From Devosia algicola (lineage in GTDB: Bacteria > Pseudomonadota > Alphaproteobacteria > Rhizobiales > Devosiaceae), in assembly GCF_028816455.1 (NCBI RefSeq), contig NZ_CP118246.1, forward strand, positions 1,860,001-1,924,000: a stretch of 64,000 nt of DNA. Direction: 5' to 3'. The translations under genes and the position numbers were made by a program. The notes under the pieces are model-generated. The model ran no database searches and was not told where the DNA came from. It saw only the letters and a list, made by a program, of their open reading frames with translations. This document shows, piece after piece, positions 1-8,817 of this stretch (within the stretch, counting starts at the first letter, position 1; the number at the start of each line of letters is the position of its first letter).

Positions 1-152
1 CCAACTATGTCCGTACTGGCCAGCTCTGTTATTGCCCCTTCAGTGTCGTATTGCAGCGACCGCTGCATGACCGACATGCCCAAAACCACGCCGCCATAAG
101 CCAGAACTGCGAGGACGATTAGCCCAATGCCAACGCGTTTGACCCACCTCAT
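1..152 (-). CDS. Alpha/beta hydrolase-like membrane-anchored protein, N-terminal fragment
   Basis: Only about 50 codons lie inside the window; the gene runs off the left edge. The visible N-terminus starts MRWVKRVGIG and continues into a hydrophobic helix (residues about 7-27), followed by a QRSLQY stretch. From memory, a single N-terminal helix followed by QRSLQY occurs at the start of secreted or membrane-anchored alpha/beta hydrolases of the abhydrolase-12 type. The catalytic part is not visible, so the enzyme class is inferred only. Its ATG follows the TGA of the upstream DsbA-like gene directly, so the two are probably co-transcribed. Confidence 0.5.
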   Translation of the reverse strand, partial: MRWVKRVGIGLIVLAVLAYGGVVLGMSVMQRSLQYDTEGAITELASTDIV

Positions 153-794
153 TCAGTCCATCTCCGCCAGCGTCTGGGCTATCGCGTCCTCAAACACCTG
201 CTGGGGTTGAGCCCCTGAGAGTGCGTATTTTTGGCCGAGAACGATAAACGGAACGCCGGTAATGCCCTGCTCCGACGCTTGTGTCGCCAATTGCTCAGTG
301 ATTGCCAGCTCGTGCTCATCGTTGATCGCATCCATCGCGTCGCCTCGATCAAAGCCGAATTCGACCGCAATATCGGCCAGAACATTATCGTCGTTGATTT
401 GACGGTGTTCGAGAAAATAGGCCTCGGCGATAGCATTGGCGAACTCGTGCTGAATGCCCAACGGTTTGGCGAGGCGCGTCAAGGTATGGGCTTTCGCCGT
501 TGGATAGCGCATCGGCTGCTTGGCAAGGTCCAGGTCAACACCGTCCTTTCGCGCCTCCGCTTCGACCCGATCCCACATTTCCCGCGGGTCCTTGCCATAT
601 TTCGCCCGCAACACATCGGCTACCAAAACACCCTCCTTGGGTGTATTGGCATCGAGGTAAAATGGATGATTATCGACAATCACCTCAATCTCGTCGGGGA
701 GCGTCGCAATCGCCTTGTCCAGACGCACCGAACCCACCAGGCACCACGGACACACCACGTCGGTAAATATGTCGATCTTGAGAGTCTTGCCCAT
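153..794 (-). CDS. DsbA family oxidoreductase (FrnE-like)
   Basis: This is a 213-residue thioredoxin-fold protein of the FrnE/2-hydroxychromene-2-carboxylate isomerase-like DsbA branch. The redox motif CPWC lies at about residue 15 in the context DVVCPWCLVG, and the cis-proline loop GVPFIV lies near residue 180, both as expected for the family. I see no signal peptide, so a cytoplasmic thiol-disulfide oxidoreductase is likely. The open frame extends further upstream, but the start MGKTLKID places the first beta strand correctly. The gene is followed without a gap by the partial hydrolase gene. The substrate is unknown. Confidence 0.85.
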   Translation of the reverse strand: MGKTLKIDIFTDVVCPWCLVGSVRLDKAIATLPDEIEVIVDNHPFYLDANTPKEGVLVADVLRAKYGKDPREMWDRVEAEARKDGVDLDLAKQPMRYPTAKAHTLTRLAKPLGIQHEFANAIAEAYFLEHRQINDDNVLADIAVEFGFDRGDAMDAINDEHELAITEQLATQASEQGITGVPFIVLGQKYALSGAQPQQVFEDAIAQTLAEMD

Positions 795-974
795 ACCGCA
801 ATCCTTTTTCTCGCAGGCACTGTTCGTTCGCCCCTCACATGGGACACCAAGCCGGCGCATGCAAGAACATGGCGTGAGCCTAACCGGGCTAGTCCACCAG
901 CGTCAAGTCGCCTCGCTTGACCAATAACGGTCTGCGGTTCAATAACAGCGCTTCTCCCCGGCTGGAGCCTGATC

Positions 975-1193
975 ATGACCGACCCGACCAACCTTTCCGA
1001 GCGACTCGATGCGCTGGAAATGCGCATCGCCTATCAGGATCACACGATTGATGAGCTAAACGGCACCATCACCAAGCAATGGCGCGTTATTGACCTGCTG
1101 ACGCGTAAACTGACATTATTGGAAGAACAAGCCAAATTGACCGGCGGTGGCGCTGGAGATACACGTGCCGAACCGCCACCACCCCATTACTAG
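975..1193 (+). CDS. slyX: SlyX family protein
   Basis: A 72-residue protein of the SlyX family. Residues 7-55 form a heptad-patterned helix (LSERLDALEMRIAYQD, then TIDELNG) typical of the short SlyX coiled coil, and the C-terminus ends in a proline run and HY (PPPPHY), as is common in the family. The biochemical role of SlyX is not established. An upstream GGAG lies in the sequence GGAGCCTGATC before the ATG; this GAGCCT resembles the recurrent insertion lesion seen elsewhere in the window. The VOC gene follows 12 bases downstream, so the two may form a small operon. Confidence 0.85.
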   Translation: MTDPTNLSERLDALEMRIAYQDHTIDELNGTITKQWRVIDLLTRKLTLLEEQAKLTGGGAGDTRAEPPPPHY

Positions 1194-1205
1194 AGTAGGG
1201 CAGCC

Positions 1206-1562
1206 GTGACCGTTCGCCGCATCGTTGCAAATATGTTCGCCGATGATCCCCAACAGGCGCAAAGCTTTTATCAGGACTTTTTGGGACTGGAACTGGCCAT
1301 GGATCACGGCTGGATAAAAACGTTCGTCTCCGGGGACGCCACAATGACCCCGCAGATGAGCGTCGCCAGCCAAGGTGGCTCGGATACACCGGTGCCAGCA
1401 ATATCCATCGAAGTGGACGATGTAGACCAATTGTATCAACGTGCCGGCAGGGTCGACCTTGAAATTGTCTATCCGATAACCGATGAGCCTTGGGGTGTAC
1501 GCCGATTTTTCGTACGTGATCCCTTTGGCAACATCGTCAACATCCTGTCCCACAGCCAGTAA
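1206..1562 (+). CDS. VOC family (glyoxalase/bleomycin-resistance-like) protein
   Basis: A 118-residue single-module vicinal-oxygen-chelate protein starting at GTG. The two beta-alpha-beta-beta-beta halves are visible: VRRIVANMFADDPQQAQSFY at the start and a second half with ISIEVDDVDQLYQRA and the closing FFVRDPFGNIVNI, the conserved end motif of this superfamily. Such proteins bind a divalent metal and serve as lyases, dioxygenases or antibiotic-binding proteins; this sequence does not decide which. It is the last gene before a convergent terminator facing pntB. Confidence 0.8.
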   Translation: MTVRRIVANMFADDPQQAQSFYQDFLGLELAMDHGWIKTFVSGDATMTPQMSVASQGGSDTPVPAISIEVDDVDQLYQRAGRVDLEIVYPITDEPWGVRRFFVRDPFGNIVNILSHSQ

Positions 1563-1584
1563 AAAGCCCGCCGAAGCGGGCTTT
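1563..1584. terminator. Bidirectional stem-loop terminator between VOC gene and pntB
   Basis: A perfect 9-bp stem AAAGCCCGC / GCGGGCTTT closes a CGAA loop. It starts directly after the VOC stop codon and lies 5 bases beyond the pntB stop. The A-rich and T-rich flanks make it usable by both convergent genes. Confidence 0.85.
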
Positions 1585-1589
1585 GGTAT

Positions 1590-2996
1590 TCAGTGATCAA
1601 GGGCTTTGACGATGTCCTCAGTCATTTTCTTGGCGTCGCCAAACAGCATCATGGTGTTGTCGCGGAAGAACAATTCGTTCTGCACGCCAGCATACCCCGC
1701 TGACATGCCGCGCTTGATGAACAATACCGTCCCCGCATCTTCGACATTGAGCACCGGCATGCCATAAATCGGCGATGTCTTGTCGGTTTTGGCCGAAGGA
1801 TTGGTCACGTCATTGGCGCCGATAACGAAGGCCACATCTGTCTGAGCGAATTCGGAGTTTATGTCTTCTAGCTCGAACACTTCATCATAGGGCACGTTGG
1901 CTTCAGCCAAAAGTACGTTCATGTGCCCAGGCATACGACCGGCCACCGGGTGAATGGCGTATTTGACGGTGACGCCTTCTTTTTTGAGCATGTCGGCCAT
2001 TTCGCGCAGCGCATGCTGAGCCTGCGCCACGGCCATGCCATAGCCCGGCACGATAATGACCTTGGTGGCGTTTTTCATCAGGAATGCAGCATCGTCCGCC
2101 GCGCCCTGCTTGACGGGACGATCATCTTCAACGCCCGACGAGGCTGCTGCCGCGTCGCCGCCAAAACCGCCCAGAATCACCGAGATGAAACTGCGGTTCA
2201 TCGCCTTGCACATGATGTAGGACAGAATGGCACCCGATGAGCCCACCAGCGCCCCGGTAATGATCAGAGCCGAATTGCCAAGCGTGAAGCCGATACCGGC
2301 CGCCGCCCAACCCGAATAGGAATTGAGCATCGACACCACCACCGGCATATCCGCCCCGCCAATCGGGATGATCATCAACCCGCCCAGCACCAGGGCCAAA
2401 ATCGTGATCAACCAGAAATAAACCGGGTTGGCCGTCATGGTCAGCGCAATAACGAGAATGACCAGGATCACGCCAATGGCGATGTTGATCATATGGCGCG
2501 ATGGCAAAATAATAGGCTTGCCGCTCATATTGCCATTGAGCTTGGCAAAGGCGATGACTGAACCGGTAAAAGTGAAAGCACCAATGGCAACGCCAAGGCT
2601 CATTTCGATCAGGGCCTGGGCATGGATGGCGCCGGTTTCACCGATACCGAACGCCTCAGGCGCATAGAGCGCCGCGGCAGCGACAAAGACCGCCGCCAGA
2701 CCAACCAGCGAGTGAAATGCGGCAACGAGTTGCGGCATGTCTGTCATTTTGACGGTGCGCGCCATGTATGCGCCAATTGCACCGCCGATGCCGATACCAC
2801 CAATGATCAGGAACCAGCTGATAAAATCTGACGGCGCCGCCAGTGCCAGCGTCGTCAGAATGGCGATGCCCATACCGATCATGCCGAAGCGGTTGCCCTG
2901 CTGGGCTGAACGGGGGCTAGACAGGCCACGCAGCGCAAGAATGAACAGAACGCCTGAAATCAGGTAAAGAATGGCTGCAATATCTGCAGAGATCAT
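1590..2996 (-). CDS. pntB: NAD(P) transhydrogenase subunit beta
   Basis: Beta subunit (468 residues) of the proton-translocating transhydrogenase, which drives hydride transfer from NADH to NADP+ with the membrane potential. The first half is hydrophobic with about nine membrane helices (AAILYLISGVLFILAL onward). The C-terminal third is the NADP-binding domain III, with the nucleotide loop GYGMAVAQAQ, the motif HPVAGRMPGHMNVLL and the closing part around KRGMSAGYAGV. The open frame continues upstream, but the ATG before ISADIAAIL, four bases after the pntAB stop, fits the family start. It is the last gene of the pntAA-pntAB-pntB operon. Confidence 0.95.
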   Translation of the reverse strand: MISADIAAILYLISGVLFILALRGLSSPRSAQQGNRFGMIGMGIAILTTLALAAPSDFISWFLIIGGIGIGGAIGAYMARTVKMTDMPQLVAAFHSLVGLAAVFVAAAALYAPEAFGIGETGAIHAQALIEMSLGVAIGAFTFTGSVIAFAKLNGNMSGKPIILPSRHMINIAIGVILVILVIALTMTANPVYFWLITILALVLGGLMIIPIGGADMPVVVSMLNSYSGWAAAGIGFTLGNSALIITGALVGSSGAILSYIMCKAMNRSFISVILGGFGGDAAAASSGVEDDRPVKQGAADDAAFLMKNATKVIIVPGYGMAVAQAQHALREMADMLKKEGVTVKYAIHPVAGRMPGHMNVLLAEANVPYDEVFELEDINSEFAQTDVAFVIGANDVTNPSAKTDKTSPIYGMPVLNVEDAGTVLFIKRGMSAGYAGVQNELFFRDNTMMLFGDAKKMTEDIVKALDH

Positions 2997-3000
2997 CGGC

Positions 3001-3363
3001 TCAGCCCTTCTTCTTGTACATTGCCAGCATCCGCTGGGTGACGAGGAATCCGCCGAAAATATTGACGCTGGCAAAGATCAGCGCAATGAAGCCAAACACC
3101 TTCGATATCCAGTTGCTGTCGGCCGCTAGTTGCACGCCAACGGCCAGAAGTGCCCCCACAACGATCACCGAGGAAATCGCATTGGTAACGCTCATCAGCG
3201 GTGTGTGCAGCGCCGGTGTAACCGACCACACAACGAAATAGCCCACAAAGATCGCCAACACGAAAATCGCCAGGCGAAAGGTGAATGGATCGATCGCACC
3301 GCCACTGGCAGCGTGGGCCGCAGCGGCGAGCGCATCGGCGGTTTGTTCTGCCGTTGTTTCCAT
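3001..3363 (-). CDS. pntAB: NAD(P) transhydrogenase subunit alpha, membrane part (PntAB)
   Basis: A 120-residue membrane subunit with three helices ([55 protein letters not shown]) and the conserved [15 protein letters not shown] stretch of transhydrogenase domain II. As read, its frame is open into pntAA and looks like a fusion. Removing one extra base in the AGGCTC at 3380-3385 restores a pntAA stop codon that overlaps this ATG as TAATG, with AAGGA eight bases upstream. PntAB is therefore a separate polypeptide, as usual in alphaproteobacteria. Confidence 0.9.
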   Translation of the reverse strand: METTAEQTADALAAAAHAASGGAIDPFTFRLAIFVLAIFVGYFVVWSVTPALHTPLMSVTNAISSVIVVGALLAVGVQLAADSNWISKVFGFIALIFASVNIFGGFLVTQRMLAMYKKKG

Positions 3364-4843
3364 TATTTGGTGTCCTTCGGAGCCTGATTTACTGGCCGCC
3401 GGTTTGCGCGTCGAGGTCGACTTTCGCGCTGTTGCAGTTTTGGCAGGAACGGCAGCCGCCGTGTCCATCACCGCGGTTGCCTTGCGAACGGCCGCGTGCT
3501 GGGACGGCGTCTTGGCAGGCTTGGCCGCGCGCGGTTTGGCCTTTGTAGTTGCCGCGCCCGACCTAGCCTTTTTGGCCGGTGCCTTACGCGTACTTGCCTT
3601 GGTGGCGCTCGATTTGGCTGACGTAGACTTTGCCGTCGCAGTCTTTGCCGTCGCAGTCTTGGCGGCTCCAGACTTGGCAGCAGCCGAGGCGGGTTTGGCC
3701 TTGTCCGTCTCTCCCGAGACAAAGTTGGGATGAACCACCGCACCGTCGCGTGTCAGCACGGTCGCCTTGACCAGTTCATCGTCCCAATCAATTGCCAATC
3801 CAGCAGTTTTGGCATCGATCAATGTGGTCAGGAACGCCAACAGATTGCGCGCGTAGAGCCTGGCTCGCCGTCGTCGGAATGCGACCCTGCACATTGGTAT
3901 AGCCAATGATCTTGACACCGTTGTGCTCGACGATCTTGCCCGGAACTGTCAGTTCCACATTGCCGCCGCGCTCGGCGGCCAGATCGACAATTATCGAGCC
4001 TGGCGCCATGGATTCAACCATCGCCTTGGTGACCAGTCGCGGCGCCGGACGTCCAGGAATCAGCGCGGTAGTGATTACGATATCTTGCTTGGAAATGTGA
4101 GAGGCGGTCAGTTCGGCCTGCTTGGCCTGATAGGCCGCCGACATCTGCTTGGCATAGCCGCCAGCAGTCTCAGCCTGCTTGAATTCTTCATCCTCAACCG
4201 CAACAAACTTGCCGCCCAGCGACTCGACCTGTTCCTTGGCAGCCGGCCGAACATCGGTCGCGGAAACGACGGCGCCGAGGCGCTTGGCCGTCGCGATTGC
4301 CTGCAGCCCGGCAACGCCCGCGCCCATGACAAAGGTCTTGGCTGGTCGAACCGTGCCTGCTGCCGTCATCATCATCGGCATGGCCCGATCAAATTCTGCC
4401 GCGGCGTCAATAACCCCCTGATAGCCAGCCAGATTGGCTTGTGACGACAGGATATCCATGACCTGAGCACGCGTGATGCGCGGCATGAACTCCATGGACA
4501 TTGCTGTCACATTCGCCTTGGCCAGTGCGGCGATATCCTTGTCATTGCCATATGGATCGAGGGCACCGATAACCAACGCTCCCTTGGCGACACCTGAAAG
4601 GCTGGCGGCGTCTGGCCGTCGTACGCACAAAACCACCTCAGCACCTTTGAGCGCTGCGCCAGCTGTAGCCGCAATCTTGGCGCCCGCAGCCTCATATTCG
4701 GCATCCAGCATGCGCGATCCGAGACCGGCACCTTTCTCGACGCTGACCTGGGCGCCAAGCCCAACCAGTTTACCCACCGTTTCCGGTGTGGCCGCAACGC
4801 GATTTTCGCCGTCGAAGCGCTCGCGCACTATTGCGATGTTCAT
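3363..4843 (-). CDS. pntAA: NAD(P) transhydrogenase subunit alpha, NAD-binding part (PntAA), with two frame lesions and a histone H1-like tail
   Basis: Cytoplasmic NAD(H)-binding domain I of the transhydrogenase. The N-terminus [21 protein letters not shown] and the dinucleotide fold [20 protein letters not shown] are typical of the alanine dehydrogenase/PntA family. Extra bases at 3856-3861 and 3380-3385 (GAGCCT for GAGCT) break the frame. Repair gives the family sequence ASQLYARNLL at the first and a proper stop (KSAPKDTK) at the second, for 492 residues. After the usual domain end near VVHPNF, about residue 385, a Lys/Ala/Thr/Ser-rich tail of roughly 105 residues follows (for example [18 protein letters not shown]), which I do not know from this family. 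It heads the pntAA-pntAB-pntB operon. Confidence 0.9.
3631..3660 (-). repeat. 15-bp tandem repeat (two copies) in the PntAA tail
   Basis: Two exact, adjacent copies of TGCCGTCGCAGTCTT encode the repeated KTATA units of the PntAA tail. The unit is a multiple of three, so copy-number change would lengthen or shorten the tail without breaking the frame. Confidence 0.8.
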
Positions 4844-4898
4844 GAACGTCTCCTGCCGCCCGCCGGACGGCAGGCTCGGGTGTTACCTGGATCAGCGC

Positions 4899-5060
4899 TT
4901 ATGGCTGGACCAGGAAATAAAGGATCACCACGACGACAGCCGTAGTGATGATCGAATATTTGATCAGCGACACAAACCCATTGTAGGTCTGCTCGTGCTG
5001 CTTGTAGTCCATTGCGCTTTCGTGAACCAATGGGGGTAGTGGTTCGTGCTTATTGGCCAT
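4899..5060 (-). CDS. aa3-type cytochrome oxidase subunit IV (small)
   Basis: A 53-residue protein. The N-terminal half has the MDYKQHEQTYNGFV motif, which matches the family signature MDYxxHExTYxGF of bacterial aa3-type cytochrome c oxidase subunit IV. The C-terminal half is one membrane helix (SIITTAVVVVILYFLV). In the family this single-helix subunit associates with the heme-copper oxidase. The gene lies between pepF and pntAA on the same strand, 55 bases upstream of pntAA. Its link with the transhydrogenase is positional only. Confidence 0.88.
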   Translation of the reverse strand: MANKHEPLPPLVHESAMDYKQHEQTYNGFVSLIKYSIITTAVVVVILYFLVQP

Positions 5061-5120
5061 TTTGTCCTCAATTTTGAATTAGTCTTTAGTCTAGGCACGC
5101 CGACTGCGCTTCAAATCGCA

Positions 5121-6949
5121 CTAAGCGCCGCTGGTCGCTTCCAGCTCATCGATCAATCCCTCAATCATCGACAGGCCCAGTGACCAGAACTGCGGATCCT
5201 TCGCATCAAGGCCAAAAGGCGCCAACAGTTCGGAATGATGCTTGGACCCACCTGCCTTTAGCAGATCGAAGTATCGTTCCGCAAAGCCATCCGATGCCTT
5301 TTCATACTGCGCATAGAGTGAGTTCACAAGGCAATCACCAAACGCATAGGCATAGACGTAGAACGGTGAGTGGATGAAGTGCGGAATGTAGGCTCCAGAA
5401 CACATCATAGCCTTCATTGAATTCTATGGCATCACCGAGACTTTCCCGCTGTACATCCATCCAGAGCGCATTGATTTCTTCGGTGCGCAATTCGCCTTTG
5501 CGTCGTGCCAGATGTACCTCGCGCTCAAAGGTATAAAAGGCAATCTGACGAACCACCGTATTGAGCATGTCTTCGACTTTGGACGACAATAGTGCGAAAC
5601 GCTGCTTGTTGTCGGTGGTCTTGTCGAGAATCGAGCGGAAGGTCAGCATTTCACCAAATACGCTTGCGGTTTCCGCCAGCGTCAATGGCGTATTAGCCAG
5701 AAGCGGCCCCTGTGCGGCGGCCAGGCGCTGATGCACGCCATGGCCCAATTCGTGAGCCAGGGTCATCACATCTCGCGCGCGCCCCATATAGTTGAGCATC
5801 AAATAGGGATGGGCGCTCGGCACGGTAGGATGGGCAAATGCGCCAGACAATTTGCCCTTGCCGGTAGGTGCATCTATCCAGCCACCGTCAAAAAACGGCA
5901 TGGCCAATTCGGCCAGTTTTGGTGAAAACTGACCATAGGCATCAAGCACGGTGGTCTTGGCGGTTTCCCAGTCGAAAACCCGATCATCGGACGTTGGAAG
6001 CGGCGCATTGCGGTCCCAGGCGTTGAGCTTTTCCTGCCCGAACCATTTGGCCTTCATTTTGTAGTACCGATGCGACAGACGCGGATAAGCCTCGCGTACC
6101 GCGCTCTGCAACGCATCCACCACCTCGCGCTCAACCGAGTTGGCCAGATGGCGGCTGTCGGCAATGTCGCCATAACCGCGCCAGCGATCCGAAATTTCCT
6201 TGTCCTTTGCCAGCACATTGGTGATGTGGGTCAGAAGACGGGCATTGTCCGTCAGCACCTTCGAGATCGCATGAAACGCGGTCTCGCGTGTTTTCGCATC
6301 GCGATCAGAAAGGCGATGTAGCGTCGCCTCAAGGCTGAGCGTTTCCCCGTCAACGTCAAGCGTCAGTGCCGCCAACGTCTCGTCGTAGAGGCGGTTCCAG
6401 GCAGAAAACCCGGTGGTCGACTTGTCATGAAACAGTTCCTCCACACGGTCTTCCAACTGATAGGGCTTTGCTTTGCGTAGTTCCTCAAACCATGGCCGAT
6501 AGCGCGCCAAAGCCGCGTCGCCCTCAAAAGCCTTCTCAAGTACGCTATCTTCGATCCGGTTGAGCCTCAAGTTCAAAAAACAGCACCCGGGTTGAAAGCT
6601 TGGTCAGCGCCTCATTGACATCGCCCATAAACTTGGCGCGGTCCGGGTCAGTTGCGTTCTGCGCATATTGCAGAAAAGCATAGGAGCCGATCTTACCGCT
6701 GAGATCACCCAATGCCTCGGTATCGGCAATCGCCTCGATCAACTTGCCCGCCTTGGTCAGTTCGGCAAGTTTGCCCTTGTATCGGGCCTCCAATGCGGCC
6801 GCATCCACACTGGCTTTTTCCAGGTCCGCTTTGAATTCGGCGCTGTCCCGACCCGGATAAAGATCACTCAGGTCCCATACCGGCAATTTGCCGAATTTGT
6901 CCGGTCCTTCCTGACTTGCGGATTGGCTGGCTTGAGCAAAATTGATCAT
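5121..6949 (-). CDS. pepF: M3 family oligoendopeptidase F, with two frame lesions
   Basis: Zinc oligopeptidase of family M3B that trims short peptides in the cytoplasm. The zinc motif HELGH lies in TLAHELGHGVHQ, and the C-terminal HFIHSPFYVYAYAFGD block is typical of PepF. The frame is broken by AGGCTC at 5390-5395 and GAGCCT at 6562-6567. Removing one base at each restores WSYIPHF and ELELNRIED, both close to family consensus, for a total of 608 residues, the usual length. The start MINFAQASQ follows CAGGAG by seven bases. The breaks are probably sequencing errors. Confidence 0.92.
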
Positions 6950-7142
6950 GAAGGCGCTCCTGGACGGCTTGAATTTGTGCCGGACCATAGCCAGACAGCG
7001 CGCCCCTGCCAAGGCTGGCAATTTTCTGCGCGCCAAAGGGCAACTTCGGTATGATTAATCCCCTCTTAAGGCCCTTTGTTCATCATCATCCCAAAACGGC
7101 ACAGCACGATTCGTGCACGACCAGAAATTATCAAGAGGTCAG

Positions 7143-8632
7143 ATGACGCGCGTTCTAATTGTCGACGATGATCCGGTGCAACTGCGCCTCACCGCCGAAG
7201 TGGCCAATCGCGCCGGTTTCAAGCCGCTTACCGCAACCGGCGGCGAACAGGCGCTGTCTATCTTGCGCGACGACCGGTCGATCGGCGCGGTCATTCTTGA
7301 TCTGGTCATGCCCGATCTTGATGGCATGGCCGTCATGGAAGCCATGAGCCGCGAAGAGTTGCGCACCCCTGTCATCATCCAGACCGCCCATTCCTCGCTG
7401 GAGACAGTTATTACCGCCATGCGTCAGGGTGCGGCTGACTATTTTGTCAAACCAGTGGCGCCGGAACGGCTGATCATATCACTGCGCAACGCGATCAAGC
7501 TCGACACACTTGAGTCAGCAGTCCGTGCAGAACGCTCCCGACGTGGCGGTACGTTCACGGCCGCAGACATGATTGCACGAGCGCCTGCAATGACGCGTGT
7601 TCTCGAGCTGTGCGCCAAGGCCGCCAAAAGCACCATTCCGGTATTGATCGAGGGCGAAACGGGCGTTGGCAAAGAACTGATCGCGCGCATTATCCAGGGC
7701 ACCGGCGACCGTTCAGGCAAACCCTTTATCACCGTCAATTGCGGCGCCATTCCTCCCAATCTTGTTGAATCCGTACTGTTCGGCCACAAGAAGGGCTCGT
7801 TTACCGGCGCCCACGCCGACCGAACCGGAAAATTTGCCGAAGCACACAATGGCACCCTGTTTCTGGACGAGATCGGTGAACTACCGCCTGAAATGCAGGT
7901 CAAACTGTTACGTGTGTTGCAGGAAGGTGAAATCGAGCCGATTGGCGCGACCCGACCTGAACGCGTCAATGTGCGACTGATTTCCGCCACCAATCGACGG
8001 CTGCTCAATCTGGCAAAAACCGGCGAGTTTCGTGAAGACCTCTACTACCGACTCAATGTTTTTCCCATCTATGTGCCGCCCCTGCGCGAACGCAAGCAGG
8101 ACATCGCCGAACTAGTCTCCCACTTCATTGCGCGCTTTGCCGCCGAAACAGGCAAGCGCATACTCGGCATATCGGGCGACGGACTGGCTCTGTTGCAGAC
8201 CTATGACTGGCCAGGCAATATCCGCCAACTCGAAAACTCCATCTACCGCGCCACTGTTTTGTCGGATGGCGCCTATCTCGAGACGGTCGATTTCCCGCAA
8301 ATTATTGCCCACACCGCGGGGCGCGATCAGGCAATGCAATCGCTGAACAAGGTCAATGTGCCCGCCGCACCGACTCACATCGACAACGCCCCTGCCCGCA
8401 CGCGCACGCTGCCCCCCCCGATGAGCAACCGCATCCGGACCGCTTTCTGGATGACAGCGGCGAGATCACCGCGCTGGCTGAAATCGAGCGGGCTGCCATC
8501 GTCTTTGCCATTGCCCACTATGGTGGACGAATGTCGCGCGTGGCACGCGCCCTCAAGATTGGCAGGTCCACACTCTACCGCAAACTACACGAATATGGAT
8601 TGGCCGACTCCGTTCAAAGCGATGCCGCTTGA
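7143..8632 (+). CDS. Sigma-54-dependent response regulator (NtrC family), frame broken in a poly-C run
   Basis: Three-domain activator. The receiver (residues 1-120) has phosphoacceptor Asp in VILDLVMPDLDG. The AAA+ domain has Walker A GETGVGKE, the sigma-54 contact loop GSFTGA (instead of the commoner GAFTGA), Walker B TLFLDEIGEL and arginine-finger region LYYRLNVFPI. The C-terminal Fis-type helix-turn-helix is GRMSRVARALKIGRSTLYRK. The last 70 codons are out of frame because the run of C at 8412-8419 has eight bases; nine restore PPPDEQPHPDRF through the HTH to a stop at 8632. I see no partner histidine kinase in the window, so the target process is unknown. Confidence 0.88.
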
Positions 8633-8817
8633 CTGGTGAAACATGGTGCGGGACCGCCGAGCGGTGTGGTCACCGTTGCAACAAGGCCACAGCACGCACT
8701 CACAACATCGCGAGCGATTGCACCTGTTAACCTTTCCGGAGTAGGTAAAATGCTCGGAATCGGCGCATGATCGCGGCGTTTTCAGGGCACGCTGGTCCGC
8801 ACGGGGGTAAAGATTTC

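Noticed and set aside
3001..3918. A 305-residue PntAA-tail/PntAB fusion protein
   Set aside because: The open frame depends on the extra base at 3380-3385; restored, pntAA stops and pntAB starts separately with its own ribosome site.
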